Shown: positions 61,203 to 64,000 of the stretch, piece after piece | Layout of the letters: each line of letters starts with the position of its first letter | Position numbering within the stretch: position 1 is the first letter of the stretch | From: Oscillospiraceae bacterium | GTDB taxonomy: Bacteria; Bacillota; Clostridia; Oscillospirales; UBA929 | Direction: 5' to 3' | Assembly (NCBI GenBank): GCA_009782215.1 | Contig: WRKO01000004.1 | Coordinates: forward strand, 1 to 64,000 | DNA length: 64,000 bases | The notes under the pieces: generated by a model | The model's input: the letters and a program-made list of their open reading frames with translations, nothing else | Database searches by the model: none | What the model was told of the DNA's origin: nothing | Program-made: the position numbers and the translations under genes

Positions 61203-61543
61203 CGTGAACCCTCCTTTCGATGTTTCATGTCAACGCCCCAATCCTTTTCATTGGGATAATATGCGGTGATAACATACATATATCCGCCGTTCACGCTGGC
61301 GACAATATGAATTTTCTTATTTTGCTCCGTTTCGCCCAGCATTAAGCAACTCGGAAAAGGCTTGTCCTCTTTGTATTGCTGTATGATTTCTCCTATCCGT
61401 ACGGCGTTTTTAATATTCTCAATGGTTATGCCCCGTTCCCTCATTCGAGTGGCTGCGTGTTTCGTCAGCACAATGCTGCTGTCGTGGCACAAATCCCGCA
61501 AACCGCCAATATCCAACAAGCATACCTGCCCCCTCTCCGTCAT
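61199..61543 (-). CDS. DUF4258 protein, putative RelE-like toxin
   Basis: About 114 residues with the DUF4258 core: LTKHAATRMRERGITIENIKNAVRIGEIIQQYKEDKPFPSCLML and HIVASVNGGYMYVITAYYP. The fold is thought RelE/MqsR-like. The start is uncertain: ATG 61543 has no clear ribosome site, while TTG codons about 61520 follow GAGAGGGGG. A TAAAAT box just before 61543 may be a promoter -10. Paired with the zinc-finger gene, it is probably a toxin-antitoxin module placed between recD2 and comF. Confidence 0.75.
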   Translation of the reverse strand: MTERGQVCLLDIGGLRDLCHDSSIVLTKHAATRMRERGITIENIKNAVRIGEIIQQYKEDKPFPSCLMLGETEQNKKIHIVASVNGGYMYVITAYYPNEKDWGVDMKHRKEGSR

Positions 61544-61583
61544 ACTGATTTTACCACGCGGAAGCAAAAAACACAAACAATAA

Positions 61584-63776
61584 TCAGCCCTCGGCTGCCA
61601 GCAAACCCCGCAAGCCACTGTAGCGGCGCAGGCGCTTGTCGTTTTGCACCATCGCGGCGACCACGTCGTCTTGCCCCACCATAATCAGCCAGTCCTGCGC
61701 CCTTGTGATGGCGGTGTAGAGGACGCGGCGGGTCATCAGCTTGCGCGGGCCGGGCATGGCGGCCAGCACCACGGCTTTGTACTCGCTGCCCTGCGCCTTA
61801 TGCACCGTCAGCGCGTATGCCGGCTCAAGCTCTCCGAGCGCGTCGAAGGGGTATTCCGCCAAGCGGTCGTCATACCGCACGGTCAAAAGCTGCGCCTTGG
61901 CGTCGATTTCGCCGATGACGCCGATTTCGCCGTTGAAAATGCCCGTCCCGGCCTGAGGCGTCTGCTCCTGCCGCCATGATATGTCATAATTGTTCCGCAC
62001 CTGCATGACGCGGTCGCCCTCGCGGTATAAAAACTCCCCGAAGCGCTTTTCCAGCTTGTGGTCGGCCGCCGGGTTGAGTGCCTCCTGCAAAACCTTGTTG
62101 AGGCTGACCGTGCCGCACGGGCCGCGCCGCGTCGGGGTGAGAACCTGAATCTGCTCCGGTTCCACGCCCAGCTTGTCCGGCAGGCGGACGGCGCACAGTT
62201 CCTTGATAGTCTCCACCGCCGAGAGCATATCGCGGCGGCGCAGGAAAAAAAGGTCTTTTTGCGCCTCGTTCCGCATCGGAGGCATCTCGCCGCGGTTGAC
62301 GCTGTGCGCCCCGGTAACGATACGGCTTTCGGCGGCTTGGCGGAAGATTTCGGTCAAACGCACGGCGGGCGTCCCGCCGCCGGATAAAATATCATCCAAA
62401 ACCGTCCCCGGCCCCACCGCCGGGAGCTGGTCGGGGTCGCCCACCAGCACCAGCCGCGCGTCGTCCGGCATGGCGCGGGCCACGCAGTCCATCAGCAGCA
62501 CATCCACCATCGACACCTCGTCCAGTACCAGCACATCCGCGCCGAGCGGATTTTCCTCATCCCGCTGGAAACGCGTCTGCCCACACGCCGGGTCATAGCC
62601 GAACTCCAGCAGGCGGTGGATGGTGGAGGCTTCCCGCCCGCATACCTCGCTCATCCGCTTGGCGGCGCGTCCGGTCGGCGCGGCCAGCAAAACCCGCAGC
62701 CCCAGCCAGTCAAACAGGCGCAGCAAGCCGCGCACCGTCGTCGTCTTGCCCGTACCCGGCCCGCCGGTCAGCACCATCAGGCTGCGCTCCGCCGCCATGA
62801 CGAGCGCGTCTCTCTGCGATTGGGCGTATCCGATGGAAAGCTCCCGTTCAATCCGCCCGATGACGTTGTCGATGTCGCGCGGGAGGGGGAAAGAAAACGC
62901 CGAGCGACGCTTGACAAACGCCGCCACATTCCGCTCCGCCTCATACAGATGCGTCAGGTAAACCGCGCCGTCTTCACACGCGACGACTTTGTTCTCGCAA
63001 AAGAGATCCTGAAGCGCGTCCTCCAGCAAATCCTCCTCCGCCCCCAGCAGCTCGGCGGCGGCGGGAATGAGCTTCTCGCGGGGGAGGTAGACGTGTCCTT
63101 GGTCGAGATTGAAGTATAGCTCGTAAATCAACCCGGCTTTCAGGCGAACCGCGTCGGAGTCTCCCACGCCCAGCGCCCCGGCGAGCTTGTCCACCAACAG
63201 AAAAGCCGCCTCAAACGGCGCGTACAGCAAGACATACGGGTCTTTCCGCAGCCGGTCCGCAGCCTCCGTGCCATACCGCTTGGTCAGCTCCGCCGCGTAC
63301 GCGGGCGAAAGCCCGTGCCGCGCCAGCAGCTCCATCAGACGGCGGAGGGAGGTTTGGCGGGCAAACAGCGCCCCGATGGATTCCGCCCGCTTGGGCGTGA
63401 CGCCGCGCACCTCGCTCAGGCGGGCGGGATGGTGTTCCATCACATCCAGCGTCTCCGTCCCGAAGCGTTCCACCAGAAGGCGCGCCGTAGCCCGCCCCAC
63501 CCCTTGGATGATGCCTGAGGCGAGGTATTCTAAAATGGCCGCCGCGTCCGACGGCAGGCTGCGTTCAACCATCTGCGCGGCAAATTGCGCCCCGTGCGCC
63601 GGATGCTGCGTCCACCTTCCCCGCGCGGACAGGCTTTCGCCCGGCGCGGGAGAGGGGATATGCCCCACGGCGGTGTGCAGGGAGCCGTCCCCGCACGCTA
63701 CGCGGAGTACCGACCAGCCGGTCTCCTCATTCGCGTAGACAATCGCCTGTATAACGCCTTCCAGAGTCTCCTCCAT
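61584..63776 (-). CDS. recD2: RecD2-type ATP-dependent DNA helicase
   Basis: 730 residues. N-terminal OB-like and helix-hairpin-helix region (about 1-190, ASGIIQGVGRATARLL), then SF1B helicase motifs: GGPGTGKTT (Walker A, about 340), VLDEVSMVD (Walker B), GDPDQLPAVGPG, and ALTVHKAQGSE near the end. The enzyme unwinds DNA 5' to 3' and aids repair without RecBC. RBS GGAGGA-type sequence lies within the upstream small ORF. Confidence 0.95.
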   Translation of the reverse strand: MEETLEGVIQAIVYANEETGWSVLRVACGDGSLHTAVGHIPSPAPGESLSARGRWTQHPAHGAQFAAQMVERSLPSDAAAILEYLASGIIQGVGRATARLLVERFGTETLDVMEHHPARLSEVRGVTPKRAESIGALFARQTSLRRLMELLARHGLSPAYAAELTKRYGTEAADRLRKDPYVLLYAPFEAAFLLVDKLAGALGVGDSDAVRLKAGLIYELYFNLDQGHVYLPREKLIPAAAELLGAEEDLLEDALQDLFCENKVVACEDGAVYLTHLYEAERNVAAFVKRRSAFSFPLPRDIDNVIGRIERELSIGYAQSQRDALVMAAERSLMVLTGGPGTGKTTTVRGLLRLFDWLGLRVLLAAPTGRAAKRMSEVCGREASTIHRLLEFGYDPACGQTRFQRDEENPLGADVLVLDEVSMVDVLLMDCVARAMPDDARLVLVGDPDQLPAVGPGTVLDDILSGGGTPAVRLTEIFRQAAESRIVTGAHSVNRGEMPPMRNEAQKDLFFLRRRDMLSAVETIKELCAVRLPDKLGVEPEQIQVLTPTRRGPCGTVSLNKVLQEALNPAADHKLEKRFGEFLYREGDRVMQVRNNYDISWRQEQTPQAGTGIFNGEIGVIGEIDAKAQLLTVRYDDRLAEYPFDALGELEPAYALTVHKAQGSEYKAVVLAAMPGPRKLMTRRVLYTAITRAQDWLIMVGQDDVVAAMVQNDKRLRRYSGLRGLLAAEG

Positions 63777-63906
63777 CCAAAGCCTCCGATACCCAATCTT
63801 CCGCGCGCGCCGTCAGCGGGACGCCGAACCAGCGTCCGACCAGCGCCCAAACCGCCATAACCGCGCCGAAAGCGCAAAGAACGGCGCAAATCATAGTCCA
63901 CAGCAT
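63727..63906 (-). CDS. Possible 59-residue membrane protein overlapping the recD2 start
   Basis: From ATG 63906, with GGGGGGTGATG just upstream. One N-terminal hydrophobic helix (MICAVLCAFGAVMAVWALVG), then a polar tail. It overlaps the first 50 bp of recD2 in another frame. The ribosome site and membrane helix support it; the overlap argues for caution. Confidence 0.45.
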   Translation of the reverse strand: MLWTMICAVLCAFGAVMAVWALVGRWFGVPLTARAEDWVSEALDGGDSGRRYTGDCLRE

Positions 63907-63953
63907 AGCATCACCCCCCGGTACCCTATGCTATGCCGCGCGGCGCTGCGCGG

Positions 63954-64000
63954 TTACGCCGCGCGTCCGAGCAGCCCGTCCAGCAGCCCGTATGTCAGCA
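63954..64000 (-). CDS. C-terminal end of an upstream gene (cut by window)
   Basis: A minus-strand frame enters from the edge, reads LTYGLLDGLLGRAA and stops at 63956-63954. It is too short to identify. The spacing to the next small gene fits an operon leading into recD2. Confidence 0.35.
   Translation of the reverse strand, partial: LTYGLLDGLLGRAA

Overview
The window looks like chromosome from a GC-rich, endospore-forming member of the Clostridia, probably an Oscillospirales/Ruminococcaceae-like gut or rumen bacterium. The evidence is sporulation genes (ytvI-like, spoIIID, bofA, spoIIP), Firmicutes-type TTGACA/TATAAT promoters, strong AGGAGG ribosome sites with frequent GTG/TTG starts, plant-fibre enzymes (two GH10 xylanases, a GH4 glycosidase) and many large surface proteins. 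Placement below class is inference.

Layout. 1-11 kb: a cut-off secreted GH10 xylanase with degV, a YtvI-type membrane protein, the rpmF-DUF512-der-phosphoesterase run, a ThuA-like gene, and a VanY/VanR/VanS-like set. 11.1-19.5 kb: a BofC-like small gene followed by tepA (ClpP-like sporulation/translocation protease). tepA is split by a 7,250-bp integrated element, bounded by an 8-bp repeat (GGGCAGGT) and carrying a large serine recombinase, a 43-residue ORF, a PAS/GAF hybrid histidine kinase with HPt, and a receiver-GGDEF diguanylate cyclase. 19.5-22.2 kb: a B12-binding radical SAM protein and the rpsF-ssb-rpsR operon. 22.3-28.5 kb: an unknown coiled-coil protein, then a receiver-HD-GYP phosphodiesterase and a periplasmic-sensing hybrid kinase. 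28.5-36.4 kb: a papain-like surface protease, a BspA-like LRR protein sharing its C-terminal module, and a 7TM-sensor two-component system. 36.6-38.9 kb: spoIIID, yaaL-like, bofA, spoIIP. 39-44.3 kb: AraC/GyrI regulator, MATE pump, proA, an IS630 remnant and a RelE-type toxin-antitoxin pair. 44.4-51.7 kb: lone type IV pilin, XRE regulator, frameshifted NYN gene, a sugar operon (SIS isomerase, GH4, galE), a lone sugar-binding lipoprotein and nrdR. 51.8-56.1 kb: HtrA protease, a TasA-like/DUF285 repeat surface protein, a repeat-rich spacer with mini-ORFs, and a candidate type I toxin-antitoxin. 56.1-64 kb: lipase, ThuA, GH10, small unknowns, comF, a DUF4258/MqsA-like pair and recD2.

The most interesting feature is the tepA-disrupting element. 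Both halves of its attachment site can be read directly. Joining the chromosomal halves restores the TepA frame, and joining the element halves gives a near-perfect dyad of 19-bp arms (18/19 matched). A recognition motif shared by the two sites lies 5 bp further from the core in attP than in attB, as known for large serine integrases. Its cargo is a cyclic-di-GMP-producing phosphorelay sitting 4 kb from a chromosomal HD-GYP phosphorelay. Second is a 30-residue hydrophobic peptide gene facing a convergent antisense promoter, which has the layout of a type I toxin-antitoxin system.
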